Part shown: positions 1 to 6,889 of the stretch, piece by piece
How positions within the stretch are numbered: position 1 is the first letter of the stretch
How the letters are laid out: each line of letters starts with the position of its first letter
DNA from: Pasteurellaceae bacterium
Lineage (GTDB): Bacteria > Pseudomonadota > Gammaproteobacteria > Enterobacterales > Pasteurellaceae
Assembly: GCA_900756875.1 (NCBI GenBank)
Contig: CAAELW010000002.1
Coordinates: 1 to 14,637 of the forward strand
DNA: 14,637 nt
Direction: 5' to 3'
Made by a program: the position numbers and the translations under genes
Notes under the pieces: model-generated
What the model was told of the DNA's origin: nothing
What the model saw: the letters and a program-made list of their open reading frames with translations, nothing else
Database searches by the model: none

Positions 1-2555
1 AATCCCCTTTCCTCTTCGGTTAATGCTGTGCCTTTTTCATTTGTCAGAATGAAGAAGTCTTCGGCTTTTTCCCCTACAGTCGTGATTTTTGCATTACAAA
101 TATTGAGTTTTAACTCAGTAAAAATCTGACTGATTTGAGCCAATAAACCGGGTTTATCTAAAGCCACCACTTCTAATTCGGTATGTTCTTTTTTGGTTTC
201 TTTCAAAAAACGTACCTCTGTTTTTACGGTGAAATGTTGCAACTGTCGATTATTTGCAAAAGACATGGAAGGCAATTTTTCGCCTAATAAAACAGAGGTT
301 AATACCGTCTCCAATTCTCGGCGACGTTCTGAACGAACCAATTCACCATTTAATTCTGTGATGATAAAGCTGTCGAATACGTAACCATCATCCGATGTTA
401 AAATTTGCGCATCATGAATACTAAATTTTTTCGCACCAATAGTTGAGACCACTTTATTAAATAAATTGGCTTGGTCAGGACAATAAACGAAAATTTCTGT
501 CCCGCCGGAAGAAAAACGGTTACTAATTTTAACCAGTACTTCACCATCAAATTCAGCTAATAACTCTGTATGCCACGCAATTTGTTTCTGGCTATTTCGT
601 AAAAAATAATCAGATGGGCAACGCTGCCACAACGCTGAAATTTTTTCTTCCGGTAATTCTGGTTGATCTTCGGATAAAATTGCCAGTGCCAATTGGCGAT
701 TTTCAAGGATTTTTTCTTTATTATCTAATAATAAATTCATCCCTTGTCGGAATTGTTGCGACGTATAATCATAGAGTGCGGCAAATAAAGAACGTTTCCA
801 GCTATTCCACAAAGTGCCGTTTGTTGCACAAATATCGGCAACAGTCAAACAAGTGAGATAATCTAAACGCACATGATTTTGCACATTTTCTGCAAAGTTC
901 ATCACGACTTCCGGATCATGAATATCTCGACGCTGTGCGGTAATTGACATGAGCAAATGCTCTTTTACCAACCAGATCATTGTTTCAATTTCTCGACGAT
1001 CAAAACCATGCAAACGAGCAAAGTCAGCGATGTCTTCAGCCCCTAACTCCGCATGATCACCCCCTCGCCCTTTCGCTATATCATGGAAAAGTGCGGCAAC
1101 ATAAAGCAAAGTGCGGTCAGAAATTTGACTAAATATTTGATGGCAAATAGGATGTGATTCTGCCTCATCTTCGGCTAAGAAACTTTCCAATTTCAACATC
1201 ACTCGCAAGGTATGCTCATCCACGGTGTAAATGTGGAAAAGATCGAATTGCATCAAGCCTTCAATTCCCTGCCACTGTGGTAAGTAAGCCGTTAACACAC
1301 CATATTGGTGCATTGGGAGGAATGCACGCTGAATTGCTTTCGGTTGATTAAATAACCGAATAAACTTCTCCCTTGCTTCAGGGATATCGCATAATTTCTG
1401 TGTCAAACTTTCCAACGCAATCTGAAGTTGGCGTAATGTTGAAGAATGAATTTCGGCTTGTTCATGCTGCGTAAGGTAGAAAAAAAGATCCAAAATACGA
1501 TCTGGTGAATGTAAAAACACGTCTTCCTGACGTAAACACAAACTTTGATTCACTAATTCAAAATTCTCATCCAAAGGATGAATAGAGAGCTCTCCATCTG
1601 TTGATAAAAAATGCTCTTTATAGTGCTTAATCAGGATATCGGTCAAACGAGAAATCGTGCGTAAAGCTTGGAAAAAACGTTTCATCATTTTTTCGACACC
1701 ACGGTTTCCTTCGCCTTCAAAACCAAGCATATCACTCACTTTGATTTGACGATCAAATAACAAGCGGTTGTCATAACGTTTTAAAATTAAGTGTAAAGCG
1801 AACCGCACTTTGAATAAAAACTCTTGGCTTTCTAATAATTGCTGATGTTCTGATGGGTAAATAAAGCCGCTTTTCAAAATACCATCAAGTGTCATTTCTC
1901 CTGTGTGGCGTAAGGCGATCCAGTATAAAAGGTGAAGATCCCGCAAGCCACCAGGGCTATATTTTAAATCGGGCTCTAAATTGTAACTGGTGTTGTGGTA
2001 ACGATGATAACGTTCAATTTGCTCTTGTACTTTGGCATCAAAGAATGGTTTTACCGCCCAAAAATCTGGCTTTTTCAATATTTCACCTAACGCATTGAAA
2101 AGCGATACATCTCCCGATAAATAACGAGACTCGAGCAAATTGGTGGCAATAGTAATGTCTTGTTTACCTTCCTTTTCACATTCTTCCAAAGAACGAACAC
2201 TATGCCCTACGTCAAATCCACAATCCCACAAAAATTGTACAAACTGAGCAAGTTTTTCTTCCGCTTCAGACTCTCTCTCTTCTTTTGAAAGAATAAGAAC
2301 ATCCAAATCAGATAAAGGAAAGATTTCTTGTCTGCCATAACCGCCTACTGCAATTAAGGTAAGATGAGCTTTATCTAATTCAAATTGCTGCCAAAGCTGT
2401 TTTAATAAATCATCACAAAATTGTGTACGGTTAGCAATCAGCTCAAAGACGGAATAATCAGTAAAGTACTGACGTTCAAATTCCTTCAAGTTTTCACGCT
2501 GAATTTTGACCGCACTTGGCGTGAGTGGAGAGTCGAAATGATAAAGAAAAAGCAT
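1..2555 (-). CDS. glnD: GlnD, bifunctional uridylyltransferase/uridylyl-removing enzyme (C-terminus cut off by window)
   Basis: Cytosolic nitrogen sensor that adds UMP to PII proteins when glutamine is low and removes it when glutamine is high. The minus strand reads open for 851 codons from ATG at 2555-2553 to the window edge with no stop; the family is about 860-890 residues, so only about 10-15 residues are missing. Domains in order: nucleotidyltransferase with GGYGR (71-75) and catalytic SDLD (Asp83, Asp85); a helical linker; HD hydrolase domain with His491-Asp492 in [14 protein letters not shown]; two ACT domains (from about 687 and 793; the second has the [10 protein letters not shown] motif) that bind glutamine. 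All key residues seen are intact. The ribosome binding site is weak (GTGGA). It lies downstream of map in the same direction, as in E. coli, but an intrinsic terminator stands between them. Three uptake sequences lie inside it. Confidence 0.96.
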   Translation of the reverse strand, partial: MLFLYHFDSPLTPSAVKIQRENLKEFERQYFTDYSVFELIANRTQFCDDLLKQLWQQFELDKAHLTLIAVGGYGRQEIFPLSDLDVLILSKEERESEAEEKLAQFVQFLWDCGFDVGHSVRSLEECEKEGKQDITIATNLLESRYLSGDVSLFNALGEILKKPDFWAVKPFFDAKVQEQIERYHRYHNTSYNLEPDLKYSPGGLRDLHLLYWIALRHTGEMTLDGILKSGFIYPSEHQQLLESQEFLFKVRFALHLILKRYDNRLLFDRQIKVSDMLGFEGEGNRGVEKMMKRFFQALRTISRLTDILIKHYKEHFLSTDGELSIHPLDENFELVNQSLCLRQEDVFLHSPDRILDLFFYLTQHEQAEIHSSTLRQLQIALESLTQKLCDIPEAREKFIRLFNQPKAIQRAFLPMHQYGVLTAYLPQWQGIEGLMQFDLFHIYTVDEHTLRVMLKLESFLAEDEAESHPICHQIFSQISDRTLLYVAALFHDIAKGRGGDHAELGAEDIADFARLHGFDRREIETMIWLVKEHLLMSITAQRRDIHDPEVVMNFAENVQNHVRLDYLTCLTVADICATNGTLWNSWKRSLFAALYDYTSQQFRQGMNLLLDNKEKILENRQLALAILSEDQPELPEEKISALWQRCPSDYFLRNSQKQIAWHTELLAEFDGEVLVKISNRFSSGGTEIFVYCPDQANLFNKVVSTIGAKKFSIHDAQILTSDDGYVFDSFIITELNGELVRSERRRELETVLTSVLLGEKLPSMSFANNRQLQHFTVKTEVRFLKETKKEHTELEVVALDKPGLLAQISQIFTELKLNICNAKITTVGEKAEDFFILTNEKGTALTEEERG
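1109..1117 (+). repeat. DNA uptake sequence (USS) in glnD
   Basis: Exact AAGTGCGGT; on the coding strand it spells the codons for Asp-Arg-Thr-Leu just before the HD motif. A one-mismatch copy (AAGTGCGGC) lies 20 bases upstream at 1089-1097 in the same orientation. Confidence 0.9.
1802..1810 (-). repeat. DNA uptake sequence (USS) in glnD
   Basis: Exact ACCGCACTT on +; encodes Lys-Val-Arg-Phe in the helical linker of GlnD. Confidence 0.9.
2509..2517 (-). repeat. DNA uptake sequence (USS) near the glnD start
   Basis: Exact ACCGCACTT on +; encodes Pro-Ser-Ala-Val-Lys at GlnD residues 13-17. Confidence 0.9.
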
Positions 2556-2581
2556 AGGTATTCCACAAACAAAACAATTAT

Positions 2582-2607
2582 AAAAAAAGCCCACTATCGT
2601 AGGCTTT
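2582..2607 (-). terminator. Intrinsic terminator between map and glnD
   Basis: On the minus strand AAAGCCTAC pairs perfectly with GTGGGCTTT (one T-G wobble) around a GATA loop: a 9-bp stem at 2607-2586 followed by a run of seven T (2588-2582). It begins about 10 bases after the map stop and ends 27 bases before the glnD start, so it should end most map transcripts. A perfect TATAAT (2582-2577) overlaps the T run, but I see no good -35 for it. Confidence 0.85.
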
Positions 2608-2616
2608 TAGCTGAAT

Positions 2617-3420
2617 TTAAAGGTTATTCATCATACGTTGAATTCGACCTTCCGCAATTTCTTCATCACGGATTGTCATCACTTCACAACCGGTTTCTGT
2701 CACGACAATTTGGTGTTCATATTGCGCTGAATGGCTACGGTCTTTGGTTTTTACTGTCCAACCATCGCCCATAATGCGCACTTCTTTTTTACCCGCATTA
2801 ATCATTGGCTCAATGGTGAATACCATACCCGGTTTTAAAATCACACCGCCATCATCAGCATAATAGTGTAATACTTGTGGTTCACAGTGGAATTCAGTTC
2901 CCACACCGTGGCCGCAATATTCACGCACTACGCTAAAACCTTGGCTTTCAGTATATTTTTGTACTGCTTTACCAATTTCATTTAAACGAATACCCGGCTT
3001 AACAGTACGTAATCCCACATAAAGTGCTTCTTGTGCGGCTTCAACCAATTTTTGGCTACGAATATTGGTTTCACCCACGACATACATCTTCGAATTATCA
3101 CCGAAATAACCGTCTTTAATCACGGTCACATCAATATTGACTATATCACCCTGTTTTAATTTTTTATCGTCGCTTGGTATGCCATGGCAAACCACTTCAT
3201 TTATAGAAATACAGGTTGCTTTCGGGAAACCATGATAATTTAAGCAGGCTGGAATCACTTTTTGTACGTTCACCATGTAATCATGACAAATGCGATCCAA
3301 TTCACCTGTGGTCACCCCTTCTTTTACATAAGGTTCGATCATAACCAAAACATCGGACGCTAATTTACACGCTTCACGCAACTTAACAAGTTCTTCTTCA
3401 GTTCTTAATGGAATGCCCAT
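2617..3420 (-). CDS. map: Methionine aminopeptidase type I (MetAP)
   Basis: Removes the initiator methionine from nascent proteins when the second residue is small; essential and cytosolic. The 267 residues (E. coli enzyme 264) form one pita-bread M24 domain. The five metal ligands sit exactly at the E. coli positions: Asp97, Asp108, His171, Glu204 and Glu235; the substrate-binding His79 is also present, as are the motifs NIDVTV and GHGVG. It is the short type I form without an N-terminal extension. The start is fixed by a strong AGGAG about 6 bases upstream. It is divergent from erpA, with a 125-base shared control region, and is followed by a strong terminator before glnD. Confidence 0.98.
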   Translation of the reverse strand: MGIPLRTEEELVKLREACKLASDVLVMIEPYVKEGVTTGELDRICHDYMVNVQKVIPACLNYHGFPKATCISINEVVCHGIPSDDKKLKQGDIVNIDVTVIKDGYFGDNSKMYVVGETNIRSQKLVEAAQEALYVGLRTVKPGIRLNEIGKAVQKYTESQGFSVVREYCGHGVGTEFHCEPQVLHYYADDGGVILKPGMVFTIEPMINAGKKEVRIMGDGWTVKTKDRSHSAQYEHQIVVTETGCEVMTIRDEEIAEGRIQRMMNNL

Positions 3421-3454
3421 TATTTCTCCTTATTTAATTCAGATTTATTCGCAT

Positions 3455-3463
3455 ATAATAGCA
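3455..3463 (-). promoter_or_regulatory. Probable map promoter (extended -10)
   Basis: The minus strand carries TGCTATTAT, an extended -10 element (TG-N-TATTAT, 5 of 6 to TATAAT), about 35 bases before the map start. No clear -35 is visible at 16-18 bases, which fits an extended -10 promoter. Confidence 0.5.
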
Positions 3464-3481
3464 CTAATTCCGTGAAAAATC

Positions 3482-3510
3482 TTGAATGAATTAACAGGTT
3501 ATTAGATAAT
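3482..3510 (+). promoter_or_regulatory. Probable erpA-yacL-mrcB promoter
   Basis: TTGAAT (-35), a 17-base spacer and GATAAT (-10, 5 of 6) fit a sigma-70 promoter, predicting a start near 3517 and a leader of about 29 bases with the ribosome binding site GGGGA at 3534-3538. The same 125-base region holds the map promoter on the other strand. Confidence 0.6.
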
Positions 3511-3545
3511 ACAAGGATTATTTTTAGGAAAGTGGGGATAGAGAT

Positions 3546-3893
3546 ATGTCAGATTTAGATATGGCCGTGCCGCTAACTTTTACTGATGCGGCAGCCAATA
3601 AAGTAAAAAGTTTAATTAGCGAAGAAGAAAACAACGAATTAAAATTACGCGTTTATATTACCGGTGGCGGTTGCAGCGGTTTCCAATATGGTTTCACCTT
3701 TGATGATAAAGTCAATGAAGGTGACTTAACCATTGAAAAAGCCGGAGTGCAATTAGTGATTGACCCAATGAGTTTACAATACTTAATTGGCGGCACCGTT
3801 GATTACACTGAAGGATTGGAAGGTTCTCGTTTTGTGGTGAACAATCCAAATGCAACTAGCACCTGTGGTTGCGGTTCGTCATTCAGCATCTAA
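3546..3893 (+). CDS. erpA: ErpA, A-type iron-sulfur cluster carrier
   Basis: Small cytosolic carrier that receives Fe-S clusters from the Isc scaffold and inserts them into target enzymes (in E. coli including the isoprenoid enzymes IspG/IspH). The 115-residue product has the HesB/IscA fold, with the three cluster-binding cysteines in the right context: Cys43 in [11 protein letters not shown] and Cys107/Cys109 in the C-terminal [10 protein letters not shown]. Length and cysteine spacing match ErpA (E. coli 114 residues, cysteines 42/106/108) better than IscA. It is first in a cluster with yacL (1-base gap) and mrcB. Gene order next to divergent map agrees with what I recall of H. influenzae. 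Confidence 0.95.
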   Translation: MSDLDMAVPLTFTDAAANKVKSLISEEENNELKLRVYITGGGCSGFQYGFTFDDKVNEGDLTIEKAGVQLVIDPMSLQYLIGGTVDYTEGLEGSRFVVNNPNATSTCGCGSSFSI

Positions 3894-3894
3894 C

Positions 3895-4248
3895 ATGGAC
3901 TTTCAATTTACCCATTATCTAGGCAATGTACGTGCTAAATGTTCGATGGAACACATTGCGCTAGCCAATTGGTTTAATTCAGAAGTGCGGTCAAATCCTC
4001 AAGCGTTTTTGACCGCACTTTCTGCCTGTGAGCAGATTAAAAATAATGATGAAGTCACGTTGATTGGTTCTGAATACACGCTTTTTATCAATACCGATGA
4101 AGTGATGATTCGCGCCAATAACCTTGCGATTGAAACAGATGAAATTTTAGAAGACGACTTCCATTATTATGATGAAGAAAGTATCGCCTTCTGCGGTACA
4201 ACAGACTTCATCCACTTTCTTAATGCCTATTTTGAATTTATTGCTTAA
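3895..4248 (+). CDS. yacL: YacL family protein (UPF0231), function unknown
   Basis: Product of 117 residues matching E. coli YacL along its length: an N-terminal MDF-F start, EYTLFINTDEVMIRANNL in the middle, and the family hallmark YYDEESIAFCG near the end. It is acidic, with no signal peptide or membrane segment. The open frame extends upstream to an ATG at 3850 inside erpA, but the ATG at 3895 is chosen because the family begins MD(Y/F) there. It lies one base after the erpA stop with no clear ribosome binding site, so translation is probably coupled to erpA. Two inverted uptake sequences inside the gene form a perfect 13-bp hairpin. The biochemical role is not known to me. Confidence 0.92.
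   Translation: MDFQFTHYLGNVRAKCSMEHIALANWFNSEVRSNPQAFLTALSACEQIKNNDEVTLIGSEYTLFINTDEVMIRANNLAIETDEILEDDFHYYDEESIAFCGTTDFIHFLNAYFEFIA
3983..3991 (+). repeat. DNA uptake sequence (USS), left arm of yacL hairpin
   Basis: Exact AAGTGCGGT, read as Glu-Val-Arg-Ser in YacL. Confidence 0.9.
4012..4020 (-). repeat. DNA uptake sequence (USS), right arm of yacL hairpin
   Basis: Exact ACCGCACTT on +, read as Leu-Thr-Ala-Leu in YacL. Confidence 0.9.
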
Positions 4249-4272
4249 CCTCATTCTCTGAAGCTAACTATT

Positions 4273-6672
4273 ATGTCGGAAACGGAAAACACCTCGCCTG
4301 AACAACAAGAAACACAAGCGCCAGATAAGCGCCGTTCTTGTAAAATCTTTTTAGCTAAAGCTGCCTTTACTTTAGGGACGCTTGCCGTGTTTTATGGTGG
4401 CTATTTGGATTGGCAAATTCGCTCTAAAATGGATGGCCAAATTTGGCGTTTACCGGCAGAAGTGTATAGCCGTTTAGAAAGCGTAAAACTATCTGATAAC
4501 CTTTCTTTTGACGAGGTCATTCAAATCTTACTCGATAACGAATACCGTCAAACCACAATGATTGCAGCACCGGGTGATTTTAAACTCGAAGAGGATACCA
4601 TCGTATTACTTCGTCGCGCATTCCCTTATCCTGACAAACCTGAACCTCAACGTGTATTGCGTTTACGTTTTACCGATAACAAACTTTCTCGTATTGAAGA
4701 CTTAGTCAATGTAAAAGCGGTTGATGAATTCCGTCTTGCGCCTAAATTAATTGCAATGTTGGAATCTGATAATGAGGATCGTTTGGCGATTCCATTACAA
4801 CAATATCCTCGCTTACTCATTGATGCCTTATTACTGACAGAGGATCGCCGTTTTTACGATCATAACGGGATTAACCCTATCGGTATTATGCGTGCAATGA
4901 TTGCCAATATTAGAGCGGGTCAAACGGTTCAAGGCGGCAGTACACTGACTCAGCAACTAGTTAAAAACTTGTTCTTATCGAGCGAACGTTCTATTACACG
5001 TAAAGCTAATGAAGCGTTGATGTCATTAGTATTAGATTGGCGATATGATAAAAACCGTATCTTAGAAACCTATCTTAACGAGATTTACCTTGGTCAAAAT
5101 GGTGATGTTCAAATTCACGGTTTTGCACTGGCGAGCCAATTCTATTTTGGTCGTTCTATCCGTGAAATTAGCCTAGACCAAATTGCCCTTTTAGTTGGCA
5201 TGGTGAAAGGACCATCTCTTTATAATCCATGGCGAAATCCACAATATGCACTCGATCGCCGAAATGTGGTGTTAAAACTGATGCTCGATCACCAAATGAT
5301 TGGGGATGAGTTATATGAGATGTTGAGTAAACGTCCATTAGGCGTGCAAGCTAAAGGTCAAATTTCACGTAAATACCCTGCTTTCATTCAAACATTGCAA
5401 GCCGATCTTCGCCGTCAATTAGGGGAAAATAAAACCTCTGCACTACTTGGTGCACGTATTTTCTCCACCATGGATTTAAAACAACAGGAACAAGCTGAAA
5501 ATGCTGTGGTGAATACAGTTAATCAATTGCAAATACAAACTAAAAATCCACATTTAGAAGGCGCAATGATTGTCGCGGATTATCACTTGGGTGAAATACG
5601 TGCTGTTGTCGGTGGATTACAAACAGAATATGCCGGATTTAACCGAGCCTTAATGTCAAAACGTCAAATTGGTTCTTTGGTAAAACCATCCATTTATTTG
5701 ACCGCACTGATGAATCCGGAACAATTTCGTTTAAATACGCCAATTCAAAACCAGCCAATCACGATTTATGTTAAAGGTAGCCAACCTTGGCAACCTCGTA
5801 ACTACGATCGCAAATATAGCGGTTCGGTTATGTTGATGGATGCCCTTGCTCGCTCGCTGAATATTCCAACGGTAAATATTGGGATGAAAGTCGGTTTAAG
5901 CAAAGTGATCGATACGCAAAAAGCCATGGGCTGGGATAATGTAGCGATTCCCAAAGTGCCTGCTACCTTGCTCGGTTCTTATAGTATTTCACCTTATGAT
6001 GTGACCAAACTCTATCAAACCATTGCAAATCAAGGTGGCAAAATTGAGTTAAGTACCATTCAAAGCATTGCTGATCGCCAAGGAAATATTATTTACGAAC
6101 ACAATACGGTACCGGATCAGGTGGTGCCGAGAGAAGCGGCTTATCAAACCTTGTATGCGATGCAACAAACCGTAGAACGTGGTACCGCGCGTAGCTTACA
6201 AAATGATTACGCGGATCTTCGTCTTGCAGGTAAAACAGGCACCACCAATGATGCTCGTGATACTTGGTTTGTCGGTATTGATGGTAAAAATGTCAGCACC
6301 ATTTGGCTAGGTCGTGATGATAACGGTGAAACCAAATTAACCGGTGCTTCAGGTGCACTACAAATCTATAAAGATTATTTAAACCGTGTCGTTATTGAAA
6401 AACTAAAACTCGGACAACCTTCTACGATTAAATGGGTTGGCATCAATGCTTACGGTAGTTGGAGCTGTGGTAGTAATCGAACAATTCCAGTTTGGGCAAA
6501 TAAAGATCAAAACTTCTGTGCCTCTGCGCAAACAACGAGTACGGCTACTGCTACCGCTGCACAAACTACGCAATCGCCACAGCCTGATCAACCAGAATCA
6601 CCAAAACAAGAAAGTGTATGGGATGTGTTAGATAATAAAGCACCTGTTGAAGAAGCGGCACCCGCTCAATAA
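4273..6672 (+). CDS. mrcB: Penicillin-binding protein 1B (bifunctional glycosyltransferase/transpeptidase)
   Basis: Builds septal and side-wall peptidoglycan from lipid II, acting in the periplasm while anchored in the inner membrane. The 799-residue class A PBP has a short cytoplasmic tail, one membrane segment (about 25-48), a UB2H-like region (about 65-150) for the lipoprotein activator LpoB, and a GT51 domain with catalytic Glu190 in TEDRRFYDH followed by GGSTLTQQLVKNLFL. The transpeptidase domain has all three motifs: Ser468-x-x-Lys471 (SLVK), Ser528-Leu-Asn530 and Lys654-Thr-Gly-Thr. The presence of UB2H and the length mark it as PBP1B rather than PBP1A. It ends in a low-complexity Thr/Ala/Gln/Pro tail of about 55 residues. 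It begins 24 bases after yacL and is followed by a terminator. Confidence 0.96.
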   Translation: MSETENTSPEQQETQAPDKRRSCKIFLAKAAFTLGTLAVFYGGYLDWQIRSKMDGQIWRLPAEVYSRLESVKLSDNLSFDEVIQILLDNEYRQTTMIAAPGDFKLEEDTIVLLRRAFPYPDKPEPQRVLRLRFTDNKLSRIEDLVNVKAVDEFRLAPKLIAMLESDNEDRLAIPLQQYPRLLIDALLLTEDRRFYDHNGINPIGIMRAMIANIRAGQTVQGGSTLTQQLVKNLFLSSERSITRKANEALMSLVLDWRYDKNRILETYLNEIYLGQNGDVQIHGFALASQFYFGRSIREISLDQIALLVGMVKGPSLYNPWRNPQYALDRRNVVLKLMLDHQMIGDELYEMLSKRPLGVQAKGQISRKYPAFIQTLQADLRRQLGENKTSALLGARIFSTMDLKQQEQAENAVVNTVNQLQIQTKNPHLEGAMIVADYHLGEIRAVVGGLQTEYAGFNRALMSKRQIGSLVKPSIYLTALMNPEQFRLNTPIQNQPITIYVKGSQPWQPRNYDRKYSGSVMLMDALARSLNIPTVNIGMKVGLSKVIDTQKAMGWDNVAIPKVPATLLGSYSISPYDVTKLYQTIANQGGKIELSTIQSIADRQGNIIYEHNTVPDQVVPREAAYQTLYAMQQTVERGTARSLQNDYADLRLAGKTGTTNDARDTWFVGIDGKNVSTIWLGRDDNGETKLTGASGALQIYKDYLNRVVIEKLKLGQPSTIKWVGINAYGSWSCGSNRTIPVWANKDQNFCASAQTTSTATATAAQTTQSPQPDQPESPKQESVWDVLDNKAPVEEAAPAQ

Positions 6673-6686
6673 ACTCGCTTATTTTG

Positions 6687-6695
6687 ACCGCACTT
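6687..6695 (-). repeat. Intergenic DNA uptake sequence (USS)
   Basis: Exact ACCGCACTT on +, the only one of the thirteen outside a gene. It sits between the mrcB stop and its terminator stem and is not part of the stem. Confidence 0.9.
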
Positions 6696-6705
6696 TTATA
6701 TCTCC

Positions 6706-6738
6706 ATAAAGCGCCTAACAAGGGCGCTTTATTCTTTT
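6706..6738 (+). terminator. Intrinsic terminator after mrcB
   Basis: ATAAAGCGCC (6706-6715) pairs perfectly with GGCGCTTTAT (6723-6732) around the loop TAACAAG, giving a 10-bp stem followed by a short T-rich stretch (TCTTTT). It closes the erpA-yacL-mrcB cluster. Confidence 0.85.
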
Positions 6739-6781
6739 GAGCATAAAATAACCATCTAGGATTTCCACCTCTTGTGAATTT

Positions 6782-6797
6782 TTTGATCTCCATCACA
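6782..6797 (+). promoter_or_regulatory. CRP- or FNR-like site upstream of fetM
   Basis: TTTGATCTCCATCACA matches the CRP core TGTGATCTAGATCACA at 13 of 16 positions and the FNR consensus TTGAT-N4-ATCAA at 9 of 10. Its centre at 6789.5 is about 61 bases before the predicted start near 6850-6851, the usual class I activator position. Sequence alone cannot say which regulator binds. Confidence 0.5.
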
Positions 6798-6814
6798 AAA
6801 ATTAGAATTATTTA

Positions 6815-6843
6815 TTGTCATTTCACTGATATCAAAGGATAAT
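6815..6843 (+). promoter_or_regulatory. Probable fetM promoter
   Basis: TTGTCA (-35, 5 of 6) and GATAAT (-10, 5 of 6) are separated by exactly 17 bases. The predicted start is near 6850, giving a leader of about 40 bases. Confidence 0.65.
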
Positions 6844-6856
6844 TATAAATAGGAAT
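6838..6856 (+). promoter_or_regulatory. Weak Fur-box-like match over the -10
   Basis: GATAATTATAAATAGGAAT matches the 19-base Fur consensus at 12 positions, mostly in the left half. It overlaps the -10, where a repressor would act, and an iron uptake operon is expected to be Fur-controlled, but in AT-rich DNA such a match can be chance. Confidence 0.3.
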
Positions 6857-6889
6857 TGATTTCATTTGAGGTAATGAGGTAAATAGACG

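Larger units (their letters stand above)
3983..4020. repeat. Inverted pair of uptake sequences forming a hairpin inside yacL
   Basis: AAGTGCGGTCAAA (3983-3995) is the exact reverse complement of TTTGACCGCACTT (4008-4020), with a 12-base loop. Both arms are complete uptake sequences, one on each strand, and they encode EVRS and LTAL in yacL. No T run follows on either strand, so it is a hairpin but not a good terminator. Confidence 0.9.
6739..6889 (+). promoter_or_regulatory. Control region of the fet operon
   Basis: This 151-base stretch between the mrcB terminator and fetM carries no gene. It holds, in order, the outer arms TTGTGA (6772-6777) and TCACAA (6793-6798), a CRP/FNR-like palindrome, a sigma-70 promoter, a weak Fur-like match and the fetM ribosome binding site GAGG (6876-6879, 10 bases before the start). 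Confidence 0.7.

Noticed and set aside
2421..2774. 117-codon open frame on the plus strand over the map/glnD junction
   Set aside because: It is antisense to the confirmed map and glnD frames, crosses their terminator, and resembles no family I recognise.
3850..3894. Upstream extension of yacL to an ATG inside erpA
   Set aside because: The YacL family begins at the MDF of the ATG at 3895; the extra 15 residues are the erpA 3' end read in another frame.
6772..6798. Outer arms TTGTGA and TCACAA as a CRP site on their own
   Set aside because: They are 15 bases apart instead of 6; the inner TTTGA-N6-TCACA fits CRP spacing better.
6801..6825. Second Fur-like stretch around AGAATTATTTATTGTCATTT
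   Set aside because: It matches only 9 of 14 positions of the 7-1-7 Fur pattern in AT-rich DNA, below the match at 6838-6856.
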